Shown here piece after piece: positions 35,905-44,854 of a stretch of DNA of 64,000 bases (within the stretch, counting starts at the first letter, position 1; the number at the start of each line of letters is the position of its first letter). The position numbers were made by a program, and so were the translations under genes. The stretch is from SYFY01 sp031385325 (lineage in GTDB: Bacteria; Pseudomonadota; Gammaproteobacteria; Pseudomonadales; Azotimanducaceae): the NCBI GenBank assembly GCA_031385325.1, contig JANNBJ010000170.1:44376-108375 (forward strand). The letters are read 5' to 3'. The notes under the pieces are model-generated. The model worked only from the letters and a program-made list of their open reading frames with translations. It had not been told where the DNA came from and searched no databases.

Positions 35905-36681
35905 GTGGATCTACACGGGAAGAGAATCATCGTTACGGGCTCGGCGCGTGGCATGGGCGCAGCGACAGTCAGGGCATACGTGAAGGCAGGTGCGCACGTG
36001 ATCGGTATGGATGTATCAGACGAAGCAGGTCAACAGGGTTCTGCGGATGCGAGCCTCAACGGCCCCGGCAAAGCGGGATATCTGCATGTCGACATCTCCA
36101 ACCGACAGAGTGTCGAAAACGCCTTTGCCGAAGCGGCCCGCTTATTGGGAGGGCTCGATGCGCTGGCCCATCCCGCGGCGATTCAGCGATCGTCCGATGC
36201 CGGCGACGTCAGCGTCGAAGACTGGGACCTGATGTTCGCGGTCAACGTACGCGGCACAATGCTCACCAATCAGGTGGCCCATCGTTACATGAAAGTTTCT
36301 GGCGGTGGCTCGATCATCAACTTCGGTTCGATCTCGGGTCAACGGCCGGAGCCGTCAGCGGCTGCGTATTCGGCAGCCAAAGGAGCAGTACACGCATGGA
36401 CCCGCACTGCAGCGGGTACCTGGGGAGCGGATAACATTCGTGTCAACGCAATCCTGCCGGCCATGGCGACACCGATGTATCTCGAAGCACGCGCCCGGGC
36501 GACGCCTGAACAGAACACCGCCAGCTACTGGCGCAACCAGGCCAGCATCGCCATGGGTGGCGAATATGGCGATCCGGATCGGGATCTGGGGCCGGTCATG
36601 GTGTTCCTCGCATCGGATGCTTCCCGATTCATCACCGGCCAGTTGATTCCAGTGGATGGGGGGCAGACCAGTGTGTCTTGA
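35905..36681 (+). CDS. Short-chain dehydrogenase/reductase
   Basis: A 258-residue classical SDR. 'IIVTGSARGMGAATVRAYVKAG' is the cofactor loop, 'GMDVSDEAG' after beta-2 favours NAD(H), 'INFGSISGQRPEPSAAAYSAAKGAVHAWTR' (in parts) carries Ser and Tyr-x3-Lys, and 'GQLIPVDGGQTSV' closes the fold. The NNAG motif is changed to AHPAA, which is unusual. GTG 35905 is the start. The substrate is unknown. Confidence 0.88.
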   Translation: MDLHGKRIIVTGSARGMGAATVRAYVKAGAHVIGMDVSDEAGQQGSADASLNGPGKAGYLHVDISNRQSVENAFAEAARLLGGLDALAHPAAIQRSSDAGDVSVEDWDLMFAVNVRGTMLTNQVAHRYMKVSGGGSIINFGSISGQRPEPSAAAYSAAKGAVHAWTRTAAGTWGADNIRVNAILPAMATPMYLEARARATPEQNTASYWRNQASIAMGGEYGDPDRDLGPVMVFLASDASRFITGQLIPVDGGQTSVS

Positions 36682-36711
36682 TGTATCGATGACGTACAGG
36701 GACAACTTCGC

Positions 36712-37683
36712 ATGTCTATTCACTCAAGCGCTTTCAGTCGCTCAGACTTTCCGGAATTTTTGTCCTTTGTGTCCCATGTCGCCGCACAACGTTGGCCACA
36801 GATGTCCCATCTTCACATCGGAGATGTCGTGTGGCAGTTTCCCGGATCCCAACCGAAGGACAACATTCATCTTTGGTTCAAGGATGATCGGCTGGTGGGG
36901 TACGCCTGGTTTCAGCCGCCCGATGTCGTTCGAATTGACGTAGACCCGACACTGCAAAACTCGCTCATCATCCGGAACCAGGCGATTGTCTGGGCAACGG
37001 CAAGGCGCACATTATTTCCAGTCAATGAGCCGTTCTATTTGAGTTTGCAGTCGATGGATCAGTGGGCCGAGTATCTCCAGCATCCTCCGGCGTCCGCAGA
37101 CAACGCTCGACGAACATTGTTCTGTTCTGCTGTTGAGAGTGATGCTACCGAAGTTGCTTTTCTTGAGCTCAACGGATTCGAGGCTACGGACCACTTCGAG
37201 CCCTTCTTGACCAGGAGCCTTGCTGACCTCGAGGCCATAGAACCACCTCAGGGCGTCACCGTTCGACACGTCGTCGAACGCGACTACACCAAACGGGTGG
37301 ACGTCCATCGCGCAGCGTGGTGGCCGTCTACCGGTTTCTCCATGGACCGTTATCTCGCCATCCGGGCTTTTGCACCGTACTTCGATGCGGAGCTGGACCT
37401 CATCGCCGAGGATGTGCATGGTGCGTTCGGTTGTTGCGCTATCGGCTGGACTGATCCGGTGTCGCAGATACTATTCGTCGAACCGTTCGGCACCCACCCG
37501 GACTGGCGCGGCACGCGCACCAGTCGCGCGTTGTTGTACGAGATGTTCAGACGCGCCAAAACCAAGGGTATGCGACACGTTCGCATCTACACGGCTGGTT
37601 TCAACCACCAGGCCATCAGTCTATACACCTCATGTGGCCTGTCTCTGGTGGATCGTTGCCGCACCTTTCGCAGGCCGTGTTGA
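36712..37683 (+). CDS. GNAT family N-acetyltransferase
   Basis: A 323-residue protein. The C-terminal half has a GNAT acetyl-CoA site 'FVEPFGTHPDWRGTRTSRALLYEMFRRAKTKGMRHVRIYTAGFNHQAISLYTSCGL'. The Q/R-x-x-G-x-A/G loop appears as WRGTRTSRA. The N-terminal half ('VVWQFPGSQPKDNIHLWFKDDRLVGYAWF') looks like a second, degenerate GNAT domain, giving a tandem arrangement. The start is ATG 36712. Acceptor unknown. Confidence 0.85.
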   Translation: MSIHSSAFSRSDFPEFLSFVSHVAAQRWPQMSHLHIGDVVWQFPGSQPKDNIHLWFKDDRLVGYAWFQPPDVVRIDVDPTLQNSLIIRNQAIVWATARRTLFPVNEPFYLSLQSMDQWAEYLQHPPASADNARRTLFCSAVESDATEVAFLELNGFEATDHFEPFLTRSLADLEAIEPPQGVTVRHVVERDYTKRVDVHRAAWWPSTGFSMDRYLAIRAFAPYFDAELDLIAEDVHGAFGCCAIGWTDPVSQILFVEPFGTHPDWRGTRTSRALLYEMFRRAKTKGMRHVRIYTAGFNHQAISLYTSCGLSLVDRCRTFRRPC

Positions 37684-37717
37684 CAACGCCACCGAAGGCT
37701 TGACGGCGCGAAGCCGA

Positions 37718-38125
37718 TCAACTCGCCGGACGTGCTTCCAGCCGATAAACAAATCGATCTGCATCAAAACCTTCCCGCTCAGCTGGATCCTGTACGAGTG
37801 TGGCCTGCATGGGGTAGACATTGCCGTCGATGCGGACTCGCACCTTCGGGTCGGCACGCAGATTCGCAAGCCAGGATCTGCCTTCTGCAGGGTCGACGTA
37901 GAGCTTGCCGTTACGCACCACGTAGTTGATCTCGACCGAATACGGATCCTCGATTCGAGTCTCCAGATGAAGCACTCCGTCTTGCAATGACGACCAATCG
38001 CCGGGCACTGAAGTCGCAACCTCGCCCTGTAACGAACCGCCCGGAATGGCGTAGAACGGACCACCACAGCCTGCCAGCAGCGCAAGAACCAGAAATGATG
38101 ACGTCGGCAGGTATCTCAGTCGCAT
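37718..38125 (-). CDS. Lipoprotein with a pyridoxamine-oxidase-like / DUF-type split-barrel domain
   Basis: About 135 residues. The signal 'YLPTSSFLVLALLAGCGG' ends with a lipobox (LLAG-C), so the protein is probably lipid-anchored. The mature part 'GVLHLETRIEDPYSVEINYVVRNGKLYVD' and 'SWLANLRADPKVRVRIDGNVYPMQATLV' resembles the flavin-reductase-like split barrel of F420/nitroreductase relatives. ATG 38125 gives a typical short lipoprotein signal; ATG 38158 is also in frame. A lipidated member of this fold is uncommon. Confidence 0.78.
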   Translation of the reverse strand: MRLRYLPTSSFLVLALLAGCGGPFYAIPGGSLQGEVATSVPGDWSSLQDGVLHLETRIEDPYSVEINYVVRNGKLYVDPAEGRSWLANLRADPKVRVRIDGNVYPMQATLVQDPAEREGFDADRFVYRLEARPAS

Positions 38126-38252
38126 CGCGAAAGTCCTGAATGATTGATTACGGACCATGGTGCGTTGATCACAGCAGCGCCGGAAGAATCCTTTTTGAAA
38201 GGACCCTATGCAGGAATGATAGGGTTATCCCTTCGTCCAGGATGCAGTGTGA

Positions 38253-39179
38253 ATGTCGCCATCTTCGTTAACCGACTGGAATCTCCTGCGCTCTTTTATC
38301 GCAGTCGTCGAAACAGGATCTCTAAGCCGTGCGGCAACACGCCTGGGAGTTACCCAGCCAAGTGTCAGCCGCCATATGCGTGAACTGGAGCGACTGCTCG
38401 GGGAGACGCTATTCGATCGTCGACCCACCGGCCTGGCTCCTACCACGCGGGCGCAATCACTCTATGAGGTCGCCGGTGGCATAGAAGCACTGGTACGCCG
38501 GGCTGAAGACAACTTTGCCAGCGTTACCGACCGCGTCGTCGGTACGGTTCGAATCACAACCAGCGAAGCATTCGGCGTGCATGTTCTGCCGCCGTGGCTA
38601 ACGGCGCTGCTGGCAGAAGAGACTGAACTGGAAATCGAACTGCGTGTGTCGCAGCGGACGGAAAATCTGATTCGTCGAGACGCTGACATTGCTGTTCGAT
38701 TTGTGCGACCTGAGCAGGACGGCGTGATCGCCAAACGCGTCGGACAGGTCCGGCTCGGTCTGTTCGCCAGCGATTCGTATCTGGCGCGTTCTGGCGAGCC
38801 TGCTTCACTCGATGATCTGGCGAATCACTTGACTATCGGCGTCGAGAGAAATGCACAATCGGCCATTCAACCCGCAACAACGATCGCAAATCCAATGGGT
38901 AGCCTCGCGAACTCGGCCAACCTGAGCCGCCTTCGAACCGATTCCGTGCTCGCACGGCTGGCCGCGGTTGAAGCCGGCATGGGAATCGGCCCCATACTCG
39001 AACCTCTGGCAGCAGCGCGTCCCCTCCTCAAACGCGTTCTCGCAGAACACGTGACGTTTCCAGCCATGGACATCTGGCTGTGCAGCCACGAAGACCTGCG
39101 AAGAAGTGCACGCATCCGCCGTGTGTATGACTTTCTCGAAGAGAAATTGAGCGCCGCCTTTGGCCCGGCGACTCCATGA
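38253..39179 (+). CDS. LysR family transcriptional regulator
   Basis: A 308-residue regulator. The N-terminal winged helix-turn-helix is 'LLRSFIAVVETGSLSRAATRLGVTQPSVSRHMRELERLLGETLFDR', and the rest is the periplasmic-binding-like effector domain ('VRITTSEAFGVHVLPPWL', 'ADIAVRF'). It is divergent from the lipoprotein at 38125 with a 127-bp spacer and 129 bases upstream of the SDR at 39309. Either could be its target. The effector is not predictable. Confidence 0.9.
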   Translation: MSPSSLTDWNLLRSFIAVVETGSLSRAATRLGVTQPSVSRHMRELERLLGETLFDRRPTGLAPTTRAQSLYEVAGGIEALVRRAEDNFASVTDRVVGTVRITTSEAFGVHVLPPWLTALLAEETELEIELRVSQRTENLIRRDADIAVRFVRPEQDGVIAKRVGQVRLGLFASDSYLARSGEPASLDDLANHLTIGVERNAQSAIQPATTIANPMGSLANSANLSRLRTDSVLARLAAVEAGMGIGPILEPLAAARPLLKRVLAEHVTFPAMDIWLCSHEDLRRSARIRRVYDFLEEKLSAAFGPATP

Positions 39180-39308
39180 CCCTGCACGCGGGTTGTTCTC
39201 AAACTTTCTTCAAACGAGACAATCGCGCTGCACCAGATCACGGTAGGATTTGACCGAGGCGTGCAGATTCATGGCGAAAGTTCAAAGACATCAAGGGAGC
39301 AAGACAGC

Positions 39309-40055
39309 ATGGGTAGACTCGAAGGCAAGGTCATCATCATCACCGGCGGTGCACGTGGACAAGGCGCGGAAGAAGCGCGGCTGTTCGCCGAGGAAGGCGC
39401 CACCGTGATCATCACCGATGTACTCGACGAACAAGGCACAGCGTGCGCGGCGGCCATTCCACGAGCACAGTACCGACGACTTGATGTCAGGTCTGAAGCA
39501 GCCTGGGAGGAGACCATCGCATCAGTCGTCGCACAGTATGGTCGCGTTGACGTGCTGGTGAACAATGCAGGGGTCGATCTCAACAAGCGCTTCGAGAACA
39601 CTACGCTCGAAGATTGGGAACGGGTTGTGGCCATCAACCAGACCGGTGTTTTCCTCGGCATGCGAACCGTCGGACGGGCGATGATCGCCGCAGGCACTGG
39701 TGGCTCGATCATCAACGTCTCAAGTGTTGCAGGCATGGAAGGCGTGAAAGGCCGCGCGGCTTACGGCAGTACGAAGTGGGCAGTGCGTGGCATCACCAAG
39801 GTCGGTGCACTTGAGTGGGGTGAACACGGCATTCGGGTGAACTCGATCCATCCGGGATTCATCGAAACGCCCATGACCGCGGACCTGCGCGCATTCAACG
39901 ATCCAGCAACGCGTTCACGAGCGGAGAAAATCGTCTCGCTGCGGCGCATGGGGCAACCCATCGACATCGCCTGGATGGCGCTGTTCCTCGCCAGCGACGA
40001 ATCGGGCTACTGCACCGGTCAGGAATTTGTTGTGGATGGAGGAGTACATCACTAA
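39309..40055 (+). CDS. Short-chain dehydrogenase/reductase, hydroxysteroid-dehydrogenase-like
   Basis: A 248-residue classical SDR. 'KVIIITGGARGQGAEEARLFAEEGA' is the cofactor loop, 'ITDVLDEQG' gives NAD preference, 'LVNNAGVDL' is the NNAG motif, 'IINVSSVAGMEGVKGRAAYGSTKWAVRG' (in parts) holds Ser, Tyr and Lys, and 'YCTGQEFVVDGGVH' the end. ATG 39309 has an AAGGGAG ribosome site. It resembles 3-alpha/20-beta-hydroxysteroid dehydrogenases in spacing. Converges with the dehydrogenase at 40063. Confidence 0.9.
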   Translation: MGRLEGKVIIITGGARGQGAEEARLFAEEGATVIITDVLDEQGTACAAAIPRAQYRRLDVRSEAAWEETIASVVAQYGRVDVLVNNAGVDLNKRFENTTLEDWERVVAINQTGVFLGMRTVGRAMIAAGTGGSIINVSSVAGMEGVKGRAAYGSTKWAVRGITKVGALEWGEHGIRVNSIHPGFIETPMTADLRAFNDPATRSRAEKIVSLRRMGQPIDIAWMALFLASDESGYCTGQEFVVDGGVHH

Positions 40056-40062
40056 CAACGGA

Positions 40063-41076
40063 TCACGGCCGGATGAGGATCTTGGCATGTCCATTGTCGC
40101 CGCGTAGCGCAGTAAACGCTTCGGCGACACCATCCAGGTCGATTGTGGACGTCACGAGCGGGCGCCAGTTGATGCGCCCGCTGGACAACAGCTCCAGCGC
40201 CTCGCTGAACTCTTCAGCTTCGTAGTAGCTGACGAATTGCAGACACAGCTCTTTGGAAATCGCCAGCATCGGCAGAAAGCTGTCCTCGCCCTGGCAGATG
40301 CCGGCAATCACCACCCGGCTTCGATAAGGTGCTTCGCGCACGATCTGTCCGATCAACCCAGGCGCGCCAACACACTCGAATATTGTCGCGGCACTACGCG
40401 AACGCAATTGCGCAAAGGGGGACGACTCGCGCGGATCGACGGTAACTTCTGCACCAAGTAGACGCGCCAAATCCCGCCGCGCGCCTGACAGATCCGACGC
40501 AACAATGCGATGTGTGCCGCGCAGGGCTGCCAGTGCAATGATCGCAAGGCCGATCGGACCACAGCCGATGACCACGATCTCTTCGACAGAGGTCAACCGC
40601 GCATGTTTGACGGCGTGCACCGCAATGGCAAACGGCTCGGTCAGTGCGGCCGCGTCTGTCTCCACATCGTCGCGCACCCGCAGCAATCCAGATTCCGGCA
40701 GCAGCATGTATTGTGCATAGGCGCCGTTGGTACGTGTGGTTGCGCCAATCGCCGCGATTGAGCCATCCACGTCGACGAATGGCATCGCGCAGACCCGATC
40801 GTTCAGTGCCAGCCGCTGCACGCAGCCCGGGCCAAACGCCACGATCTCGCCGACAAATTCGTGACCCAGAACCAGCCCCTTCGTCAGATCGTCGGGTGCT
40901 GCGCCCAATTCCTGGGCCAGGCGAACGATGTCGGCGGCATGCTTGAAGAGATGCAGATCCGAACCGCAGATACCGCACGCGAGAATTCTGACGAGAACCT
41001 GGCCGATACCAGGCGCAGGTTTTGCTATCGTCTCGACAGAAAAGACACCATCGCGCAATACAGCCGCTTTCATCAC
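40063..41076 (-). CDS. Zinc-type medium-chain alcohol dehydrogenase
   Basis: A 337-residue MDR protein. 'ACGICGSDLHLF' carries the catalytic zinc Cys, 'LGHEFVGEIVAFGPG' the GHE motif, 'LTEPFAIAVHAVKHA' the third zinc-side block, and 'EIVVIGCGPIGLAIIALAAL' the NAD(P) loop (GxGxxG). The structural-zinc Cys lobe is missing, as in the threonine-dehydrogenase-like short subgroup. Its start overlaps the cupin stop as ATGA. It is last in the TetR-led operon. Likely substrate: an alcohol, aldehyde or hydroxy-acid from the same route. Confidence 0.87.
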   Translation of the reverse strand: MMKAAVLRDGVFSVETIAKPAPGIGQVLVRILACGICGSDLHLFKHAADIVRLAQELGAAPDDLTKGLVLGHEFVGEIVAFGPGCVQRLALNDRVCAMPFVDVDGSIAAIGATTRTNGAYAQYMLLPESGLLRVRDDVETDAAALTEPFAIAVHAVKHARLTSVEEIVVIGCGPIGLAIIALAALRGTHRIVASDLSGARRDLARLLGAEVTVDPRESSPFAQLRSRSAATIFECVGAPGLIGQIVREAPYRSRVVIAGICQGEDSFLPMLAISKELCLQFVSYYEAEEFSEALELLSSGRINWRPLVTSTIDLDGVAEAFTALRGDNGHAKILIRP

Positions 41077-41603
41077 GATTCACCAACCACCAGCAGCTGG
41101 TCAAAGGACTTTCCTTCAGCGCGGCAGAAGGCGCGATAAACATCCAGCGCGCTTTGAGCATCGACGATTGCGGTCGGCTTGCCGTTTTCATCGATCAGTA
41201 CGTTGGCGCCCTGAATCGCAAACCACGCTTCGGTGATGCCCTCTTGTTCCGGAACCACCAGCGTGTGTACTGACCCCGCAGGTTCGAACAGGTACGAGCC
41301 AGCACGATTGACCGATTGCGGGTATTCCTTGTAGTACCACTCACCGCGCAGCGTCACGGCAAACACATTGCCGGTATGGAAGTGTCTCGGCAAAACGACG
41401 CCGGGTGAAAAACGCGTCTTTGAAATCCACAGACCTTGATTGAGATCGACATGCAACAATTGCAGTTCGCTGCCCTCACCCGCATAAACATACGGCAGAT
41501 CGGCGTCACCGATGTGGTGTGCTTCACGGGCTCCGATCGTCGGCACCATGGTGCGACCGGTGAACTGGGCAAAAACTTCCGAAACAACGTGGTCCGGTGT
41601 CAT
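41073..41603 (-). CDS. Cupin-fold protein, dihydroxyacetophenone-dioxygenase-like
   Basis: A 176-residue single-cupin protein. 'VLPRHFHTGNVFAVTLRGEWYYKEYP' matches cupin motif 1 (G-x-H-x-H region) and 'SYLFEPAGSVHTLVVPEQE' motif 2 with its His. The length and motif spacing fit the 2,4'-dihydroxyacetophenone dioxygenase-like group. It lies 8 bases after the PF10118-type gene and overlaps the dehydrogenase, so the three are cotranscribed. Confidence 0.83.
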   Translation of the reverse strand: MTPDHVVSEVFAQFTGRTMVPTIGAREAHHIGDADLPYVYAGEGSELQLLHVDLNQGLWISKTRFSPGVVLPRHFHTGNVFAVTLRGEWYYKEYPQSVNRAGSYLFEPAGSVHTLVVPEQEGITEAWFAIQGANVLIDENGKPTAIVDAQSALDVYRAFCRAEGKSFDQLLVVGES

Positions 41604-41611
41604 TTGATTCC

Positions 41612-42448
41612 TCAGCTGATGCTGACCGCAAGCGCGGAGTAGTGACGACGCGCCTGTTCATACTCGTCTGGCATCCTGACCCGCGCCGGGTTGTACCAGG
41701 GCATGAAGGTGTTCAGCAGTCGCGGCGTGTTGCGTCGATTGAATTCCTTCTGGAACGCTGTCCGTTCCGCACGCATTTGCGGTGTGGTCACGTCTTTGAC
41801 CCGAGCTGCATCCGCCGCCAGAAAGCAGGCGTGAAAGCGCTGAACGTATCCGAGATAGTGGCGCTGCGCCCAAAGCCCGGTGCGCACGCGATACAGGTAG
41901 CCCTTGCCGACTGCACCATAGGCATCAAAGGCGACACGGCGATGCTCCATTTCTTCAGTGATGTGCCACAGGAACAGATCCCGGATCGGCGCCGTCATCT
42001 GCTCGTGGATGCGCATGTCCATCTGCGTGCGCGACATGGCCATCGTCATGCACTCGAATGCTTCCGCATAGGCCAGGTTGAATGCATGATCTTTTTCGGC
42101 GCTGAAACGTTTGTAGTCTGCTTCCAGCTCCGCCTCGATAACACGCAGAGCTTCAAATCCGGGGTTGCTGCGACGCAGGATCTCGTTGACCTTCGCGTGC
42201 TGCTGGTAGTGCTGACCTTCCTGGGAACAAAAACGCCGCATCTGCTCTTGCAACACCGGATCCCGGACTTCAGGCAGCGCCGCGCGGATCGAACGCATCA
42301 GGTACGGTTCGAGATACGGCATCGTCATCCAGTACGCGTGCGAGCCATATGAGAGAACGGGATCGCCGCGGAAGAACACCAGATCGACATCATCGGTGAA
42401 CCCGAATTCCATCTTGCGCACGGGCATCTCGAGCTTCGGATCGTTCAT
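41612..42448 (-). CDS. Predicted metal-dependent hydrolase (PF10118 family)
   Basis: A 278-residue helical protein. 'FCSQEGQHYQQHAKVNEIL', 'EKDHAFNLAYAEAFECMTMAM' and 'LFLWHITEEMEHRRVAFDAY' carry paired E/H residues typical of a ferritin-like di-iron site, which is what the PF10118 family shows. The activity is not experimentally clear for the family. ATG 42448 overlaps the TetR stop as ATGA. Probably acts in an oxygen-dependent step controlled by the regulator. Confidence 0.83.
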   Translation of the reverse strand: MNDPKLEMPVRKMEFGFTDDVDLVFFRGDPVLSYGSHAYWMTMPYLEPYLMRSIRAALPEVRDPVLQEQMRRFCSQEGQHYQQHAKVNEILRRSNPGFEALRVIEAELEADYKRFSAEKDHAFNLAYAEAFECMTMAMSRTQMDMRIHEQMTAPIRDLFLWHITEEMEHRRVAFDAYGAVGKGYLYRVRTGLWAQRHYLGYVQRFHACFLAADAARVKDVTTPQMRAERTAFQKEFNRRNTPRLLNTFMPWYNPARVRMPDEYEQARRHYSALAVSIS

Positions 42449-43119
42449 CGAATGCCTTCCTTGATGGGACCACGCTGGAATATACCTTGGGCGATCAGGT
42501 CACCATAGGCACGATAACGACGGCCCCAGAGATCGGCTTCGAATCCTGATCGGCCGAGAATCTGCTTGATGTAGGGATCCATCAGCAGTGTGCCGGTCTC
42601 CAGAAACATGAACAGAAACGGTAACCACAATCGATCAACCTCGGGACGGATCTTGCCTTGCGCATCAAGCCGATCAATCGAACCACGCACAAGATCGAAA
42701 TATCGCTTGAACAGCGCTGCTCCCCACGGCGTTTCTTCAAGCAGAGCACGACGGAAGTAGCGGCAGAACGCCGGCCACTCGTCAGCGATACTGGCAACCC
42801 ATTGGTCCACCGAGCGAACCATGTCTCCCGGCGCCTGATCCTCGACGTGACCTGCCTCCCCTTCGTAAAATCGTTCGAACTGCGTAATGAAGTATTCGTC
42901 CGCCGCCTGTCGCAGACCTTCCTTCGAACCAAAGTGGTGATTGATCAGACCAACTGAAACATCGGCTTTCGCAGCGATGTCGCGCGTCGTCACGCCATCG
43001 AAACCACGCTCGCCGAATAGCGCCATTGCACACGCCAGGATGCGGTCCTTGCCTGATTGGCTTTCCACCAGTTCGAGCTTCGCCTTTTGGGTGGGACGTT
43101 TCATACCACTTTCACTCAC
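42445..43119 (-). CDS. TetR/AcrR family regulator
   Basis: A 224-residue repressor-type protein. The N-terminal helix-turn-helix is 'RGFDGVTTRDIAAKADVSVGLINHHFGSKEGL', preceded by 'ILACAMALFGE'. The C-terminal ligand domain has no close family. It heads an operon with the PF10118, cupin and dehydrogenase genes and faces the acyl-CoA ligase at 43286. A promoter with an overlapping inverted repeat lies just upstream, consistent with autorepression and control of both sides; an acyl-CoA or related ligand is a reasonable guess. Confidence 0.9.
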   Translation of the reverse strand: MSESGMKRPTQKAKLELVESQSGKDRILACAMALFGERGFDGVTTRDIAAKADVSVGLINHHFGSKEGLRQAADEYFITQFERFYEGEAGHVEDQAPGDMVRSVDQWVASIADEWPAFCRYFRRALLEETPWGAALFKRYFDLVRGSIDRLDAQGKIRPEVDRLWLPFLFMFLETGTLLMDPYIKQILGRSGFEADLWGRRYRAYGDLIAQGIFQRGPIKEGIR

Positions 43120-43140
43120 GACTCAAATCAGGTGACGGAG

Positions 43141-43174
43141 AACAATACTAAACGTTTGTTCAGCACTCAATCAA
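43141..43174 (-). promoter_or_regulatory. Sigma-70-like promoter of the TetR operon with overlapping inverted repeat
   Basis: On the minus strand TTGATT (43174-43169) and TAGTAT (43150-43145) are spaced by 18 bases and end 26 bases before the TetR start. The -10 box sits inside 43141-43160, where AACAA and TTGTT form the outer arms of an inverted repeat and AAACGTTT lies inside it. Such a site would allow autorepression. Confidence 0.5.
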
Positions 43175-43285
43175 TAGGATAAACTCCTCAATAGTCGCAT
43201 CGATTACTTACTTATCCGTTTTTGTGGCGATCATATTGAATTGATCATACGTTCAACAATGGTCGCAAACCAGGAGAAGAGCCAG

Positions 43286-44845
43286 ATGGAACCCAGGGTC
43301 ATCCATGACTTCGTCACTCAACACTCGGATTCACGCCGCGACGCCGAAGCGGTCGTCGATGGAGAGACGCGCCTCAATTTTGGCGAACTGCACGCCCATG
43401 TTGATCGCATCGCTTCAGCATTGCTGGCCCACGGCATTGGTCGAGGCGACCGTGTGGCGACGCTGGCCCCGCCCAGTCTCGACTTCTGGCTGACTTATCT
43501 TGCAACCGTATCGATCGGCGCGATCTGGCACGGCCTCAATCCCGTCTATCGCGAACGGGAGTTCGCTTACCTGCTTGGCGATGCGCAGCCCACCCTGGTT
43601 TTTGTTCGATCGCCCTTTGATGGACGCCACTTTGATGAAGAACTGCGGGCAGTTCCAAACACGGTTCGCACGTTTGTGACGATAGGTGATACGGGACATC
43701 AGACGGACTCATTCGCGAAGTTCATCGCCGCAGGAGCATCGCTATCGCGAGCGCAACTCGATACCGCACGCGCCAGTGTCGAGATGAGCGACACTGCGGT
43801 CATTGTCTATACCTCCGGTACCACCGGCCAGCCAAAAGGCGCCATGCTGTCGCACAACACCATTGTGCAGTCGGCGCTGGCAAACGCGCGCTGGATGGGT
43901 GACCGCCTCGACAGCACGGTGTGTGCTGCGCCAACGAACCACGTCGGCGCGCTCAACAACGTGTGCATGAATCTGTTTGCGAGTGGTGGCCGCATTATCT
44001 TCTACCCGCGGGTTGACATCGCGGCACTCGGCAAGATTCGGCGAACCGAGCGGCCGACCTACCTCGTCACCAGTCCGACCGGTTTCATGATGACGACGAA
44101 CGCACCAGGGTTTGATCCAGAAAAACTCGACCACACCAGACTGATCGTCTGCGGTGGAGCCACGACATCGCTGAACATACTCGAAGCGTGGCAACCCATC
44201 GGCTGTCCCATCGTCTCGGTGTACGGACAAACGGAAACCTGCGGAATCATCACCCGCACCGATATCGACGCACCACTTGAGGACGTGGCAGTGACCATCG
44301 GCCGGCCCCTGCCTGATTGCGACTTCCGTGTCGCGCGCCCGGACGGCAGTCTCTGCGAAAGTGGCGAATCGGGTGAACTGCAGTTTCGCGGCCCGTACGT
44401 CATGAGTGGTTACTACAATCGACCTGAAGCGACACGCGATGCGTTTACCACTGACGGGTTCCTGCACACCGGTGACCTCGGCTACTGTCGCGATGACGGG
44501 AACATCGTGTTTGTCGGGCGCCTGAAAGAGATGTTCAAATCCGGCGGATACAACGTCTACCCACTCGAGATCGAACAGGCCATCGCCGAGCATCCCGACG
44601 TCTTGATCGCCGCGGTATTGCCGATGCCCGACCCGATGTTTCAGGAAGTCGGTTACGCCTTCGTGATGCCGATGCCGGGACGCTCGATGACGCCGGATCA
44701 GTTGAAGCAATTTCTCAAAGAGCGGATAGCCAATTACAAGGTGCCAAAGGGCTTTTCCATCGAGGTCGCGTTGCCTTTGTTGCCAAACGGCAAGATCGAC
44801 CGACAACAACTGAAGTCACAGTTGAGTTCCAGGTTGTCTGGATGA
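43286..44845 (+). CDS. AMP-dependent acyl-CoA synthetase/ligase
   Basis: A 519-residue adenylate-forming enzyme. 'AVIVYTSGTTGQPKGAMLSHN' is motif A3, 'SVYGQTETCGI' A5, 'FLHTGDLGYCRDDGNIVFVGRLKEMFKSGGYNVYPLEIE' (in parts) A7-A8, and 'LPLLPNGKIDRQQLK' the C-terminal catalytic Lys. ATG 43286 has an AGGAG site 9 bases upstream; frames open further up to 43241. It activates a carboxylic acid with CoA in the cytoplasm and is probably under the adjacent TetR. Confidence 0.9.
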   Translation: MEPRVIHDFVTQHSDSRRDAEAVVDGETRLNFGELHAHVDRIASALLAHGIGRGDRVATLAPPSLDFWLTYLATVSIGAIWHGLNPVYREREFAYLLGDAQPTLVFVRSPFDGRHFDEELRAVPNTVRTFVTIGDTGHQTDSFAKFIAAGASLSRAQLDTARASVEMSDTAVIVYTSGTTGQPKGAMLSHNTIVQSALANARWMGDRLDSTVCAAPTNHVGALNNVCMNLFASGGRIIFYPRVDIAALGKIRRTERPTYLVTSPTGFMMTTNAPGFDPEKLDHTRLIVCGGATTSLNILEAWQPIGCPIVSVYGQTETCGIITRTDIDAPLEDVAVTIGRPLPDCDFRVARPDGSLCESGESGELQFRGPYVMSGYYNRPEATRDAFTTDGFLHTGDLGYCRDDGNIVFVGRLKEMFKSGGYNVYPLEIEQAIAEHPDVLIAAVLPMPDPMFQEVGYAFVMPMPGRSMTPDQLKQFLKERIANYKVPKGFSIEVALPLLPNGKIDRQQLKSQLSSRLSG

Positions 44846-44854
44846 TCGCCGCCT

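Noticed and set aside
43742..44809. 355-codon open frame antisense to the acyl-CoA ligase
   Set aside because: The plus strand carries all adenylate-forming motifs; the antisense translation has no recognisable domain.
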